Below, one piece after another: positions 10,368-19,571 of a stretch of DNA of 64,000 bases. Every line of letters starts with the position of its first letter. The stretch's first letter is position 1. The stretch is from Curtobacterium sp. MCLR17_032 (lineage in GTDB: Bacteria; Actinomycetota; Actinomycetes; Actinomycetales; Microbacteriaceae). The translations under genes were made by a program, and so were the position numbers. The notes under the pieces were generated by a model. That model was not told the DNA's origin. It did no database searches and worked only from the letters and a program-made list of their open reading frames with translations. The stretch lies in NCBI RefSeq assembly GCF_003234795.2, contig NZ_CP126268.1, forward strand, positions 3,534,001 to 3,598,000. The letters are read 5' to 3'.

Positions 10368-11486
10368 ATGACGCAGACCCGTCGTACCGTCTCGGCCGTG
10401 AGCGTCGCGCTCGTCGCCCTCGCCCTCACCGCCTGCACCGGCGACGACCGGAGCGACCCGTCGGGCGCACCCCGGGCCTCCGCCCCGGCCGATCTGGCGA
10501 CCGGACAGGTCGCACCGGACGGGCCAGCGAGCGACGTGGTCACCGGACTGGAGGCGCCCTGGTCCGTCGTGCGCACCGGTGACGGTGCCGACGCGCTCGT
10601 CAGCCTGCGCGACTCGGCGGAGGTGCTGGAGCTGTCGGCCGACGGCGACACCCGCACCGTGGGTACCGTCCCCGGCGTCCGGCACGGCGGCGAGGGCGGA
10701 CTGCTCGGGCTCGCCCTGCACGACGACGACCTGTTCGTCTACTCGACCGGCGAGGACGGCAACCGCATCGAGCGCTACGAACTACGGGGCTCGACCGGCT
10801 CGTACGAGCTCGGTGACGCGACGACGCTGATCGACGACCTGCCCGCGAACACCTTCCACGACGGCGGCCGGATCGCGTTCGGACCGGACGGCATGCTCTA
10901 CGCCAGCGTCGGGGACGCCGGCGCGAGCGAGGACGCGCAGGACCAGGACTCGCTCGCCGGCAAGATCCTGCGACTGACCCCGGACGGCGACGTTCCGGAC
11001 GACAACCCATTCCCGGACTCCCCCGTCTGGAGCCTCGGGCACCGGAACGTGCAGGGCCTCGGGTGGAGTGCGGACGGCACGATGTTCGCCTCCGAGTTCG
11101 GGCAGGACCGGCGTGACGAGCTCAACGTCATCGAGCCGGGCAGCAACTACGGCTGGCCCGAGGTCGAGGGCACCGGCGGCGAGGACCAGGGGTTCGTCGA
11201 CCCGGTGCAGCAGTGGGCCACCGACGACGCCAGCCCGAGCGGTCTGGCCGTCGTCGGCGACACGGTGTTCATCGCGAACCTGCAGGGCCGGGTGCTCCGC
11301 GGCGTCCCGGTCGCCGACCCGGGCAGCGCGCACGAGTACTTCGCCGGCGAGTACGGCCGGATCCGCACGGTCCTGGCCGGGCCGGACGACACGCTGTGGT
11401 TCGTCACGAACAACACCGACGGGCGCGGTGACCCCGGCGCGGGCGCCGACCGGATCGTGCAGGTCCCGCTGACCACCGGGTCCTGA
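10368..11486 (+). CDS. PQQ-dependent sugar dehydrogenase-like lipoprotein
   Basis: 372 residues. The signal peptide ends in lipobox LTAC (Cys 23), so the mature protein is anchored outside the membrane. The rest is a six-bladed beta-propeller of the soluble glucose dehydrogenase/HHIP family: HGGEGGLLGLA, NTFHDGGRIAFGPDGMLYASVGD, LGHRNVQGLGW and EFGQDRRDELNVIEPGSNYGWP. The His of GLLG-x-HG type and the arginine of GHRN fit the catalytic and PQQ contacts of the family. The ATG follows CCCCGGAGG. The substrate is probably an aldose; PQQ supply is not visible here. Confidence 0.88.
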   Translation: MTQTRRTVSAVSVALVALALTACTGDDRSDPSGAPRASAPADLATGQVAPDGPASDVVTGLEAPWSVVRTGDGADALVSLRDSAEVLELSADGDTRTVGTVPGVRHGGEGGLLGLALHDDDLFVYSTGEDGNRIERYELRGSTGSYELGDATTLIDDLPANTFHDGGRIAFGPDGMLYASVGDAGASEDAQDQDSLAGKILRLTPDGDVPDDNPFPDSPVWSLGHRNVQGLGWSADGTMFASEFGQDRRDELNVIEPGSNYGWPEVEGTGGEDQGFVDPVQQWATDDASPSGLAVVGDTVFIANLQGRVLRGVPVADPGSAHEYFAGEYGRIRTVLAGPDDTLWFVTNNTDGRGDPGAGADRIVQVPLTTGS

Positions 11487-11516
11487 CCGCGCCACGCGGT
11501 GCCGCGCCCGATCCGG

Positions 11517-12584
11517 TCAGGGGACGAGCCGCTCCGCCCGGTAGCGGTCGAACAGCCGGGTGAACGAGTCGAGGGTGCGGTGGTGCTCGGTGAACCCGGC
11601 GAGCCGGCTCTTCGACATGTCGGTCATCACCTCGATGTCCCGACCGAGGTCCGCGTCGGTGTGCCACCAGGACGCCAGGCGCTCCAGGTCGGGCTCGACC
11701 AGGCCGTGCTCGGCGACGATCTCGGCCCAGACCGGTGCCGCCTCGGCCATCTGCTCCTCGAAGGGGCGCGGGGCGGTGTCGAAGCCCTCGGCCTCGACGC
11801 CCAGGTGCGCAGCGATCCGCGGCCACATCCAGCGCCAGCGGAACACGTCGCCGTTCGCGGTGTTGAACGCCTCGTCGGCCCCGGCCGGGTCCGTCGCCGC
11901 CCACATCATCTGCGCGGCGAGCAGGTCGGCGTCGGTGACGTCGGTCAGGCCGTTCCACTGCGTCTCGCTGCCGGGGAACACCATCGGTCGGCCGGTGTGC
12001 CGGCTGATCGCCGCGGCGACCGCGATCGTGAGCCCCATGTTCATGGCGTTGCCGACCGCGTACCCGAGGACGGTGTGCGAGCGGTGCACCGACCAGGTGA
12101 AGCCCTGACGCGCGGCGGCGGCGAAGAGCTCGTCCTCCTGCGCGTAGTAGAAGTTGTCGACGTCCAGGCGCGGCTCGTCCTCGTGGAACGGGGTGTCCGG
12201 CATCGCGCCCTGCCCGTACGCCTCGAACGGGCCGAGGTAGTGCTTCAGCCCGGTCATCAGCGCCACGTGCTGCACCGGCGCGTCGGCGAGCGCGGCGAGC
12301 AGGTCGCGGACCATGCCCCCGTTGACGGCGATGTTCTCGGCCTCGGTCGCCTGCCGCGACCATGCCGTGAAGAACACGTGGGTGGCGGGGACGTCCGCCA
12401 GGGTCGCGGTCAACGACTCCGCGGAGCGCAGGTCGGCGGAGCGCCAGGTGACGCCGTCGCGTTCGGCTCCCGGGCGGCGGGAGAGCGCGGTGACGGTCCA
12501 GCCGTCGGCGACGAGGTGGTCGACGATCGCCGATCCGGCGATGCCGGTGGCGCCGACGACGAGGGCGTGCGGGGTCGCGGTCAT
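11517..12584 (-). CDS. Extended SDR oxidoreductase (PRISE / iridoid synthase-like)
   Basis: 355 residues. VVGATGIAGSAIVDHL is the nucleotide-binding motif. HVFFTAWSR, LMTGLKHYLGP and the NFYYAQED tyrosine follow the progesterone 5-beta-reductase/iridoid synthase (PRISE) layout, where the enzyme reduces activated C=C bonds with NADPH. The lysine of GLKHY and the tyrosine of NFYY are the expected catalytic pair. The start follows GGAAGGA. A 12-base dyad lies about 36 bases upstream of the ATG. Confidence 0.85.
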   Translation of the reverse strand: MTATPHALVVGATGIAGSAIVDHLVADGWTVTALSRRPGAERDGVTWRSADLRSAESLTATLADVPATHVFFTAWSRQATEAENIAVNGGMVRDLLAALADAPVQHVALMTGLKHYLGPFEAYGQGAMPDTPFHEDEPRLDVDNFYYAQEDELFAAAARQGFTWSVHRSHTVLGYAVGNAMNMGLTIAVAAAISRHTGRPMVFPGSETQWNGLTDVTDADLLAAQMMWAATDPAGADEAFNTANGDVFRWRWMWPRIAAHLGVEAEGFDTAPRPFEEQMAEAAPVWAEIVAEHGLVEPDLERLASWWHTDADLGRDIEVMTDMSKSRLAGFTEHHRTLDSFTRLFDRYRAERLVP

Positions 12585-12619
12585 GCGGGTCCTTCCGGTG
12601 GAGGGCGGTGAACCGGAGA

Positions 12620-12631
12620 CAACACCTGTCG
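12620..12631. promoter_or_regulatory. Dyad upstream of PRISE-like gene
   Basis: CAACACCTGTCG, 10 of 12 bases identical to the perfect palindrome before the SDR gene at 22623. Candidate binding site for a shared regulator. Confidence 0.35.
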
Positions 12632-12792
12632 GCTGTGTGCATTCCGTCCCGCGCGTGGTCCTCCCCGAGCCCGCCCCGCTGAGACTCCGCACACCTCTGC
12701 GGCCGCGATGCCAGTACCGGAGCGGGATGTCCCCCAGCGGTCCTCCGAATGCCGGACTTGTCGACCCTTGGCAGCGGCCCGAGCATTCGATC

Positions 12793-14325
12793 GTGAAGCA
12801 CACTCAAGGGGAACTCGGATCGACGCCGAAGACGGCGCGCTCCCGGGTCAAGGTCGGATTCATCGGGATCGTGACAGCCACGATCGCTCTGGTGGGGGCG
12901 GTGGGGCTCGCCACACCGGCCCTCGCCGCACAGCCCGGACAGAACACGGGCGGCGGGCCCTCCACGGCGGCCAACGACGCCATCGCCTACGCGGAGAGCA
13001 TGTGGAGCACGAGCGACGGCGGCCAGAACAACAGCACCTACTACGCACTCGGCGGCAACGGCCCCAGCGCATGGGACTGCTCGGGCCTGGTCTGGAAGTC
13101 GTACCTCCAGGCCGGCATCGACCTGTCGAACGGTGCGTCCCGCCCGGTCGTCGGTGACGAGTACAACGCGTTGAAGAGCAACCTCGTGTCCCGGGCGAAC
13201 GCGGAGCCCGGCGACATCCTGTTCTGGACGAGCACCGGCACCACCGGCGGCGACTTCCTCCACGACGGCATCTACCTCGGCAACGGGTACATGGTCGCAG
13301 CGGCCGCTCCGGGCGAAGGCGTCAAGGAGCAGACGCTCTGGTCGGAACCCGGTGAGCAGCTCCTCGACGTCGTCGGGCGACCGACCGGTTCGCTGAGCGG
13401 CTCGGGCTCGGGCGGCAGCGCCGTGAAGACCACGACCTACGTCACCGCTGCACAGGTCAACACCGGCAAGCTCTGGAGTGTCACGGCGGGCAACGCAGCG
13501 ACCGCCTACCCGGTGGGCGTCGCTGCGGGAACCAGCCCGGCGATCGCCACCCTCGGCGGCGGCAAGTACGTGACCGCGTTCCAGGCTGCGGGCGGTGCGC
13601 TCTGGACCGTCGATTCGGGCGGAGCGGCGACGTCGTTCCCGGTCGGCATGAAGGCCGGCACGAGCCCGTCGATCATCCCCACCTCCGGCGGTGGGTACGT
13701 CGTGGCGGTGCAGACCAACACGGGCAAGCTCTGGACGATCACGAACACGAAGGCAGCGACCGCGTTCGACATCGGCATGGCGGCCGGGACGAGTCCCTCG
13801 ATCGCGGCTGTCGGCAGCGGCTACGTCGTCGCCGTCCAGACGAACACCGGTGACCTGTGGAGCGTCACGAACACCAAGGCCGCGACGTCGTTCGGCGTCG
13901 GGATGCAGGACGGCACCAGCCCGTCGATCACTGCCACCGCGAACGGTGGCTACGTCATCGCCGCGCAGACGAACACCGGTGCGCTGTGGAGCGTGACGAA
14001 CACGAAGGCCGCAACCGCCTTCCCGATCGGCATGCAGGACGGCACCAGCCCGTCGATCCTCGCGCTCTCGAACGGCGGCTACGTCATCGCTGCGCAGACG
14101 AACACCGGCAAGCTGTGGACGATCACGAACGGCAAGGCAGCGACGGCGTTCGACATCGGCATGGCATCGGGCACCAGCCCGGCCATCGCCGCGGTCGGCA
14201 GCGGTTACGTCGTGGCGGTCCAGACGAACGGCAACGACCTCTGGACGGTCACGAACGACAACGCCGCAACCTCGTTCAACGTGGGCATGAAGGCAGGAAC
14301 GAGCCCCGCGATCCTCGCCCAGTAG
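12793..14325 (+). CDS. Secreted NlpC/P60 hydrolase with C-terminal repeats
   Basis: 510 residues from GTG 12793; an ATG at 12727 with a GGAGCGGG site would add 22 residues, so the start is uncertain. The Sec signal ends in TPALAA (about residue 46). The NlpC/P60 domain (about 55-185) has the catalytic Cys in AWDCSGLVW (C96) and His in FLHDGIYLGNG (H157), so it should cut peptide stems of peptidoglycan. From about 210 to the end there are about seven 43-residue repeats built on YVVAVQTNTGKLWTITNTK and IGMAAGTSPSI. These probably form a beta-propeller-like binding module for the wall or a glycan. Confidence 0.87.
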   Translation: MKHTQGELGSTPKTARSRVKVGFIGIVTATIALVGAVGLATPALAAQPGQNTGGGPSTAANDAIAYAESMWSTSDGGQNNSTYYALGGNGPSAWDCSGLVWKSYLQAGIDLSNGASRPVVGDEYNALKSNLVSRANAEPGDILFWTSTGTTGGDFLHDGIYLGNGYMVAAAAPGEGVKEQTLWSEPGEQLLDVVGRPTGSLSGSGSGGSAVKTTTYVTAAQVNTGKLWSVTAGNAATAYPVGVAAGTSPAIATLGGGKYVTAFQAAGGALWTVDSGGAATSFPVGMKAGTSPSIIPTSGGGYVVAVQTNTGKLWTITNTKAATAFDIGMAAGTSPSIAAVGSGYVVAVQTNTGDLWSVTNTKAATSFGVGMQDGTSPSITATANGGYVIAAQTNTGALWSVTNTKAATAFPIGMQDGTSPSILALSNGGYVIAAQTNTGKLWTITNGKAATAFDIGMASGTSPAIAAVGSGYVVAVQTNGNDLWTVTNDNAATSFNVGMKAGTSPAILAQ

Positions 14326-14340
14326 TCCGTCCTGCCCGAT

Positions 14341-14378
14341 CAGGAGCACCCCGCACCACCCGGTGCGGGGTGCTCCTG
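14341..14378. terminator. Hairpin after NlpC/P60 gene
   Basis: Perfect 16-base arms (CAGGAGCACCCCGCAC) with a 6-base loop. It starts 15 bases after the stop codon. Confidence 0.8.
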
Positions 14379-14434
14379 CACGAGGTACGGACGTGACCTC
14401 CCTCGTGTGGTCGTCTGCGCCTACCGTCGTGGAG

Positions 14435-15673
14435 GTGACACCACAGACCCCGAACCCGTCCGGACCGCACGGCATGACGACCGGCCGTACCCTCCTGTTC
14501 GCCGTCGGCGGTGGCGCCGCGGTCGGGAACCTGTACTGGGCCCAGCCGCTGCTCGACGAGATCGCCGCGGACCTGCACGCTTCGTCGTCGCTGGCCGGGT
14601 TGCTCGTCACCGTGACGCAGGTCGGGTACGCACTGGGGATCCTCCTGGTCGTCCCCCTCGGTGACGTCCTGGACCGTCGGCGTCTGGTCCCCGGGGTGCT
14701 CGTCGCGTCGGCCGTCGCGCTGCTGCTCGCCTCGGTCGCACCCTCGTTCGGCGTGCTGCTCGGTGCCCTCGGCCTGGTCGGGCTGACGACCGTCGCAGGG
14801 CAGCTGCTCACGCCACTCGCCGGCGACCTGGCCGACCCGGCCGCCCGAGGTCGTGTGGTCGGCACCGTGGCGTCCGGCATGCTCACCGGCATCCTGGTGT
14901 CGCGGACGGTCAGCGGGCTCGTGGCCCAGGTGGCCGGCTGGCGCGCGATCTACGTCGTCGCCGCGGTCGCCGCCCTCGTGCTCGCAGTCCTGCTGCGCCG
15001 AGCGATCCCCCACCTCGACCGTCGCGACCGCGTGCCGTACCCACAGCTCATCGGGTCGGTGTTCCGTGCGGTCGCGCACCACCGGTCGGTGCAGGTGACC
15101 CTGGTGCTCGGCGCGTCGGCGTTCGCGGTGTTCACGATGTTCTGGACGGCGCTGACGTTCCTGCTGAGCGCTCCGCCGTTCGGGTACTCCCCTGCCGCGA
15201 TCGGCCTCGTCGGGCTGGCCGGGCTCACCGGGGCTGTCGCTGCCCAGCGTGTCGGACGTCTGCACGACCGCGGGCTGTCGGTGCCGGTGACCGGGACGGC
15301 GCTCGCGCTCGGGCTCCTGTCACTGGTCGTCGCCGGGCTCGGAGCGCGGTCGATCGTGGTGGTCCTCGTCGCAGTGGTCCTGCTGGACGTCGGAGTGCAG
15401 GCGGCGAACGTGCTCAACCAGACCCGGCTGTTCGCGATCGACCCGGCAGCCCGGAGTCGGCTCAACACGGCCTTCGTGACCGGGAACTTCATCGGGGGCG
15501 CCGTCGGTTCCGCGCTGGCCTCGGTGCTCTGGGGGCTCGGCGGGTGGACAGCGGTCACGATCGGTGGAGCCGTCCTGTTCGGGTTCGCCTTGACGGTGTG
15601 GGCAGTCCACCGCCGCGGGGCACTCGCGCCGCCAGGTGGTGGTGACGCCGCGGCGGCAGCCGGGAGGCCCTGA
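14435..15673 (+). CDS. MFS transporter
   Basis: 412 residues with about 12 hydrophobic segments. The loop between helices 2 and 3 reads PLGDVLDRRRLVPG, the MFS motif A. NLYWAQPLLDEIAADL near the N-terminus is typical of the EmrB-unrelated 12-helix drug and sugar efflux group. GTG 14435 lies 7 bases after TACCGT, so a leaderless start is preferred; an ATG 13 codons further in is possible. Likely a proton-driven efflux pump; substrate unknown. Confidence 0.87.
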   Translation: MTPQTPNPSGPHGMTTGRTLLFAVGGGAAVGNLYWAQPLLDEIAADLHASSSLAGLLVTVTQVGYALGILLVVPLGDVLDRRRLVPGVLVASAVALLLASVAPSFGVLLGALGLVGLTTVAGQLLTPLAGDLADPAARGRVVGTVASGMLTGILVSRTVSGLVAQVAGWRAIYVVAAVAALVLAVLLRRAIPHLDRRDRVPYPQLIGSVFRAVAHHRSVQVTLVLGASAFAVFTMFWTALTFLLSAPPFGYSPAAIGLVGLAGLTGAVAAQRVGRLHDRGLSVPVTGTALALGLLSLVVAGLGARSIVVVLVAVVLLDVGVQAANVLNQTRLFAIDPAARSRLNTAFVTGNFIGGAVGSALASVLWGLGGWTAVTIGGAVLFGFALTVWAVHRRGALAPPGGGDAAAAAGRP

Positions 15674-15728
15674 CCACGACCGTCGCGGAGCAGCGGTCAC
15701 ACCGCACGCCAGGACCACTGCCGGTGGC

Positions 15729-16370
15729 TCACCTCAGACCCGTCGGCTCCAGCCGCAGGACGCTCGCCGCCCAGGCGACGACGGAGGGGTCGTGCGTCGC
15801 GACGAGCACAGCAGCTCCGGCCGATGCGAAGTCGGTGAGCGTCTCCGACACCATCCGGGCGTTGTCGTCGTCGAGTGCGCTGGTCGGTTCATCGGCCAGG
15901 ATGACGTCGGGCTGCTTCACGAGGAGTCGAGCGAGTGCGACGCGCTGCTGCTCACCGCCGCTGAGGTCGTGCGCACGGTCGCTTCCGCGTCCTGCGAGTC
16001 CGACCCGCTCCAACGCCTCGGCAGTCCGCATCCGGGACCCCCTTCGTGCACGACCCGGACGTCCGATGTCGATGTTGGCGTCGACCGTCATGTCGTGTAC
16101 CAGGCCGAAGTCCTGGAAGAGGTAGCCGAGGTGGTCCCGCCGGAGTCGTCTGGCTCGACCGAAGCTCCTGCCCGCGGTCGTCCCGTCGATGCGGACCGCC
16201 CCGGAGTCCAGTGAGTCGATGAGCCCGATGCAGTCGAGCAGGGTCGACTTGCCCGATCCGCTCGGTCCGGTGAGTGCGAGGACCTCGCCTCGCGCCACAC
16301 CGAACGACAGGTCCTGCCAGAGCAGCCGTCCACCCCGGCGCTTCGTTGCACGGTCCACCTCGAGCATCAC
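15729..16370 (-). CDS. ABC ATPase, putative bacteriocin-export type
   Basis: 213 residues. Walker A GPSGSGKST at 35-43, LSGGE at 136-140, and Walker B VILADEP just after 155. The short length and the sequence GYLFQDFGLVHDMTVDANIDIG are like the ATPases of the lactococcin 972-type ABC group. Its start overlaps the permease stop by 4 bases, so the two are translated together. Expected to drive the membrane partner in export of, or immunity to, a bacteriocin-like peptide; that role is inferred from the family. Confidence 0.85.
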   Translation of the reverse strand: MMLEVDRATKRRGGRLLWQDLSFGVARGEVLALTGPSGSGKSTLLDCIGLIDSLDSGAVRIDGTTAGRSFGRARRLRRDHLGYLFQDFGLVHDMTVDANIDIGRPGRARRGSRMRTAEALERVGLAGRGSDRAHDLSGGEQQRVALARLLVKQPDVILADEPTSALDDDNARMVSETLTDFASAGAAVLVATHDPSVVAWAASVLRLEPTGLR

Positions 16371-18388
16371 GATCCACCTCCACGGGACCGGACGACCGCC
16401 CGGGTCGAAACGGCGATCACGGCCACGGCCACCAGCGAGAGCAGCACGAGCACCGCGGCTGCCGATGCTCCACCCACGCCCGACGCGCGTGCGGCGGGAT
16501 CCAGTGCCGAGACGGCTCCCGACCCGTCAGGTCGTGCTCGCCACCAGCGGTTCAGGACCGCCATACCGCCCACTGCCAGCAGGAGGCACTCGACGAGCAG
16601 CAGGTCGCCGTTCGCACGGGCCGACGGGCGACCGGCCGCGATGTCGGTGAAGAGCCGACGGCCGTGACGTCGGTGATGTGCCGTGGTACCGATCACGGCG
16701 AGGGCGACGACGACCGCCAGACCACTGATCGTCGCGAGCACCGCGATGCCCACGGCGGTCTCGGCCTGGCGTCGACGTTCAGCTGCCGCCTGCCCCACGG
16801 ACACGACTGCGCTGAACTCGTCGCCGAGATCGGCCGCGTCGATGGCGCGATCGGCAGCGGCTTCAGAGGTGAAGACGACATCACCGGTGGACAGCCAAGC
16901 CCCGAGCTGGTCCGGCGTGAAGACACGGGAGGCATCCGGGACGACGACGACCACGGCGTCGGTCAGCCAGGAGACCGCCGACGAGTCACCGGCGTACGTG
17001 TACGCCCCGGCGGATCGGAGGACCCCACCGCCGATGTGCCGTCGCTGCTCGTCGGACGCCCCGCGGAGTTCCCAGCCCACCAGCGCACGGATCACCGCCG
17101 CTCGGTCGAGGTCGGACCCCGGCGGGGTCCAGACCGCGATGCGGTCGTCGGTCACCGTGATGCGGTCACCGTTCTCGGCCCGGAGGTCCTGATGACGCAG
17201 GTACTCGGCGTCGACGAACAGCGCCGGTGCGGAACGCGAACCGGTTCCCGTGCCGACCTCGACCGCGGCGGTGAGCAGGGCGTCGTGCCGGTCGAGAGCG
17301 GTGCCGACGAGATCACCGATCCGGTCCCAGTAGTCCTGCGTCGTCGATCCGGGCCGGGGGTCCGGGGTGACCCACAGTTGGACGGCCTCGCCGGCCGCAC
17401 GGAGCTCACGGTCACCGGATCCCGACCGGGCCGCTGCGACTGCCGCCGTGAGGTCGAACACCGCTACGACCAGCAGCAACGTCGCGGCGAGTCGAGCAAC
17501 CTGTGCCACCAGGACGATCGTCCCCGGAGGCCGAGCTCCCCTGAGGGTGGCCGCGATCGGACGGCGGGCCGCGATGAGCGTTCCGACGACGTGGACCACC
17601 ATGACCGGGATGAGCAGGGCTGCCAGGAACACCGCTGCCGAGGTCGCGAAGGTCGCCCACGCCGCGAGACCGTTGTGGCACCAGAGGACGAGTCCGACGA
17701 CCGGTGCTCCGACCAGCGCGACGAGCACGGTCGCCCGGGCCTCGGACAACTCGGAGCCGACGATCGCCCAGGCGCTGCGACCGTGCAGACCGCGGACAGC
17801 CGTCCGGCGTGGCGATCCGACCGTCCCGACCAGGCAGAGCGTCACACAACCGAGCACGAGGCAACCGACGAGTCCGGACGTGCCCTTGACGCCCCCGGCG
17901 ACGCCGAGGCGGTCGAGGACGGGGACCGACTCGGAACTGGTCGTGAAACCGGCGGCCTGCAGCGCTGCGACAGTGGCCCGTCCGGCGCCGTCGTCACCGA
18001 TGACCTCGTACGAGCCGGCGGGGTCGTAGCGGTCGAGTGCCGCCATCGGCCGCACCGTCGTGCGTACCGTCCGGGAGAAGTCCGCGTAGCCGTCTCGCAG
18101 CCACTCGGCACCGTCGGTCCCCGGCGCGGCGGTCACCAGAGCGGTGCGCCGGGCGGTCGGTGCGGACCGGTCGGCGACGGTCCGGACGACCGTGGCCTGG
18201 TGTCGTCGTGCGACGTCTTCGAGGGCGGCGGCGATCCGGCCGTTCGACGTGATCCCGCGCTCGGCCACGGCCGTCACGACGGAGGAGACACCGACCACGC
18301 CGGACTCACTGAGTCGGGTCGCGCCGAGGAAGGCGAGGACGACGGCGAGCACTGGTGGGATGACGTAGGCGAGACGCACCGAGCGCAT
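16367..18388 (-). CDS. Bacteriocin-associated integral membrane protein-like permease
   Basis: 673 residues. One N-terminal helix, an extracellular domain, then helices near 175-195, 220-240, 245-275, 290-310 and at the C-terminus, with a second large extracellular domain (about 330-540). The length, two extracellular domains and pairing with a short ABC ATPase match the bacteriocin-associated integral membrane (putative immunity) proteins. The ATG at 18388 follows GGAAGGAGAC. I looked in the 114 bases upstream and in the flanking gaps and saw no small secreted bacteriocin gene. Confidence 0.65.
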   Translation of the reverse strand: MRSVRLAYVIPPVLAVVLAFLGATRLSESGVVGVSSVVTAVAERGITSNGRIAAALEDVARRHQATVVRTVADRSAPTARRTALVTAAPGTDGAEWLRDGYADFSRTVRTTVRPMAALDRYDPAGSYEVIGDDGAGRATVAALQAAGFTTSSESVPVLDRLGVAGGVKGTSGLVGCLVLGCVTLCLVGTVGSPRRTAVRGLHGRSAWAIVGSELSEARATVLVALVGAPVVGLVLWCHNGLAAWATFATSAAVFLAALLIPVMVVHVVGTLIAARRPIAATLRGARPPGTIVLVAQVARLAATLLLVVAVFDLTAAVAAARSGSGDRELRAAGEAVQLWVTPDPRPGSTTQDYWDRIGDLVGTALDRHDALLTAAVEVGTGTGSRSAPALFVDAEYLRHQDLRAENGDRITVTDDRIAVWTPPGSDLDRAAVIRALVGWELRGASDEQRRHIGGGVLRSAGAYTYAGDSSAVSWLTDAVVVVVPDASRVFTPDQLGAWLSTGDVVFTSEAAADRAIDAADLGDEFSAVVSVGQAAAERRRQAETAVGIAVLATISGLAVVVALAVIGTTAHHRRHGRRLFTDIAAGRPSARANGDLLLVECLLLAVGGMAVLNRWWRARPDGSGAVSALDPAARASGVGGASAAAVLVLLSLVAVAVIAVSTRAVVRSRGGGS

Positions 18389-18502
18389 GCGAATGGGTCT
18401 CCTTCCACGCAGCAGCAGTCACGACCAGGGAGCTGTCATGACCAGGGTGCCGGTTGGGAACACCTGGGAAGGAGTATGCCGTATTTCAGGCGTGCGGACG
18501 CG

Positions 18503-19483
18503 TCACACGACGAGCGCCCCCGCCGCCTCGACCTCCCCGTGCTCCACGAGCCACCGCACCGCGTCGAGCACCGTCTCCTCCGCCGTGTACCGCGGCGCGT
18601 ACCCGAGCAGCCGCCGAGCCTTGTCGATGCTGAACACGTGGCTGCGCGACAGGTGCTCCCAGCTCGCGTCCGCGTGCTCGGCGGCGGTGCCCTCTCGGAA
18701 CCGGTCCCACGTGACGGGCTCGAGCCGGGCCTCCTGGCCGAACCAGGACGCGGCGAGCGCCGCGTACCCCCGCACGTTCAGCGCCGTGGGGGCGACGACG
18801 GTGAAGTCCTGGCCGGCTGCTGCATCACGGTGCTCGACGACGAGCGCGAAGGCCTGGGCGACGTCGTCAGCGTGGACGTGGGCCATCGTCTCGGCACCGA
18901 AGCCGGGCACGAGGAGCGGTTCCCCGGCGGACAGTGTGCGCCAGACCGACGGGTCGAGGTTGCCGACCGGGCCGATCGGCGCCCAGCCCGGGCCGCTGAT
19001 GTGCCCCGGGTGGAGCGAGGTCGTGGCGAGACCCCCACGGGCGGTTTGTTCCTTGAGCATCCGGGCGATGACGTCCTTCTGCGTGCCGTACTCGCCCACC
19101 GGCGGGGTCGCGTTCTCCTCGGTGACGGGCAGCACGGTGCTGGGTCCGGCGCGCCAGATCGAGCCGCAGTGGACCAGGTGCACGTCGGTGCCGCGGAGCG
19201 CGTCGACGAGGGCGGTGGCCGACTCGAGGGTGAAGCAGACGAGGTCGATGACGACGTCGGGGCGCAGTCCGACGATGCGGTCGCCGAAGACGCCGTCGCG
19301 GTCCTCCTGCTCGCGGTCGGCGGTGACCTGCTCGACCTGCTGCCACTCCGGGGCGTCGACGTAGGCGGCGCGGGTGCCGCGGCTGATGGTGACGACGTCG
19401 TGGCCAGCACGCACCAGACGGGGGACGAGGAAGGTGCCGATGTGACCGGTGGCACCGATGACGACGACGCGCTGTCTGCTCAT
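18503..19483 (-). CDS. NAD-dependent epimerase/dehydratase family protein
   Basis: 326 residues, extended SDR fold. VVIGATGHIGTFLVPRL binds the nucleotide. HCGSIWRAGP and GEYGTQKDVI take the positions of the Ser and the Y-x-x-x-K pair; the latter reads YGTQK, so the catalytic Tyr and Lys are present. TSLHPGHISGPGW is the substrate-side motif. The ATG is 6 bases after TACGGT (leaderless type). It probably acts on a sugar nucleotide or similar carbonyl compound; divergent from the AKR at 19572 with 88 bases between. Confidence 0.85.
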   Translation of the reverse strand: MSRQRVVVIGATGHIGTFLVPRLVRAGHDVVTISRGTRAAYVDAPEWQQVEQVTADREQEDRDGVFGDRIVGLRPDVVIDLVCFTLESATALVDALRGTDVHLVHCGSIWRAGPSTVLPVTEENATPPVGEYGTQKDVIARMLKEQTARGGLATTSLHPGHISGPGWAPIGPVGNLDPSVWRTLSAGEPLLVPGFGAETMAHVHADDVAQAFALVVEHRDAAAGQDFTVVAPTALNVRGYAALAASWFGQEARLEPVTWDRFREGTAAEHADASWEHLSRSHVFSIDKARRLLGYAPRYTAEETVLDAVRWLVEHGEVEAAGALVV

Positions 19484-19571
19484 GCCGTCACCGTACGCGC
19501 GGCCCGCCGCTCGCCACGCGCAGCGGACGATGCCACCGTCCGCCCGGCGACCAGGGGCTAGCGTCGATCCC

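Noticed and set aside
11404..14892. Long minus-strand frame over the NlpC/P60 gene
   Set aside because: Its apparent repeats only mirror the real repeats of the secreted hydrolase on the plus strand.
18389..18502. Small bacteriocin precursor upstream of the ABC pair
   Set aside because: No start plus signal peptide of suitable length could be found on the minus strand in this gap.
16274..19561. Long plus-strand frame over the bacteriocin-type ABC pair and the epimerase
   Set aside because: Composition is that of a shadow frame (Arg, Asp, His rich); the opposite strand carries recognisable enzymes.
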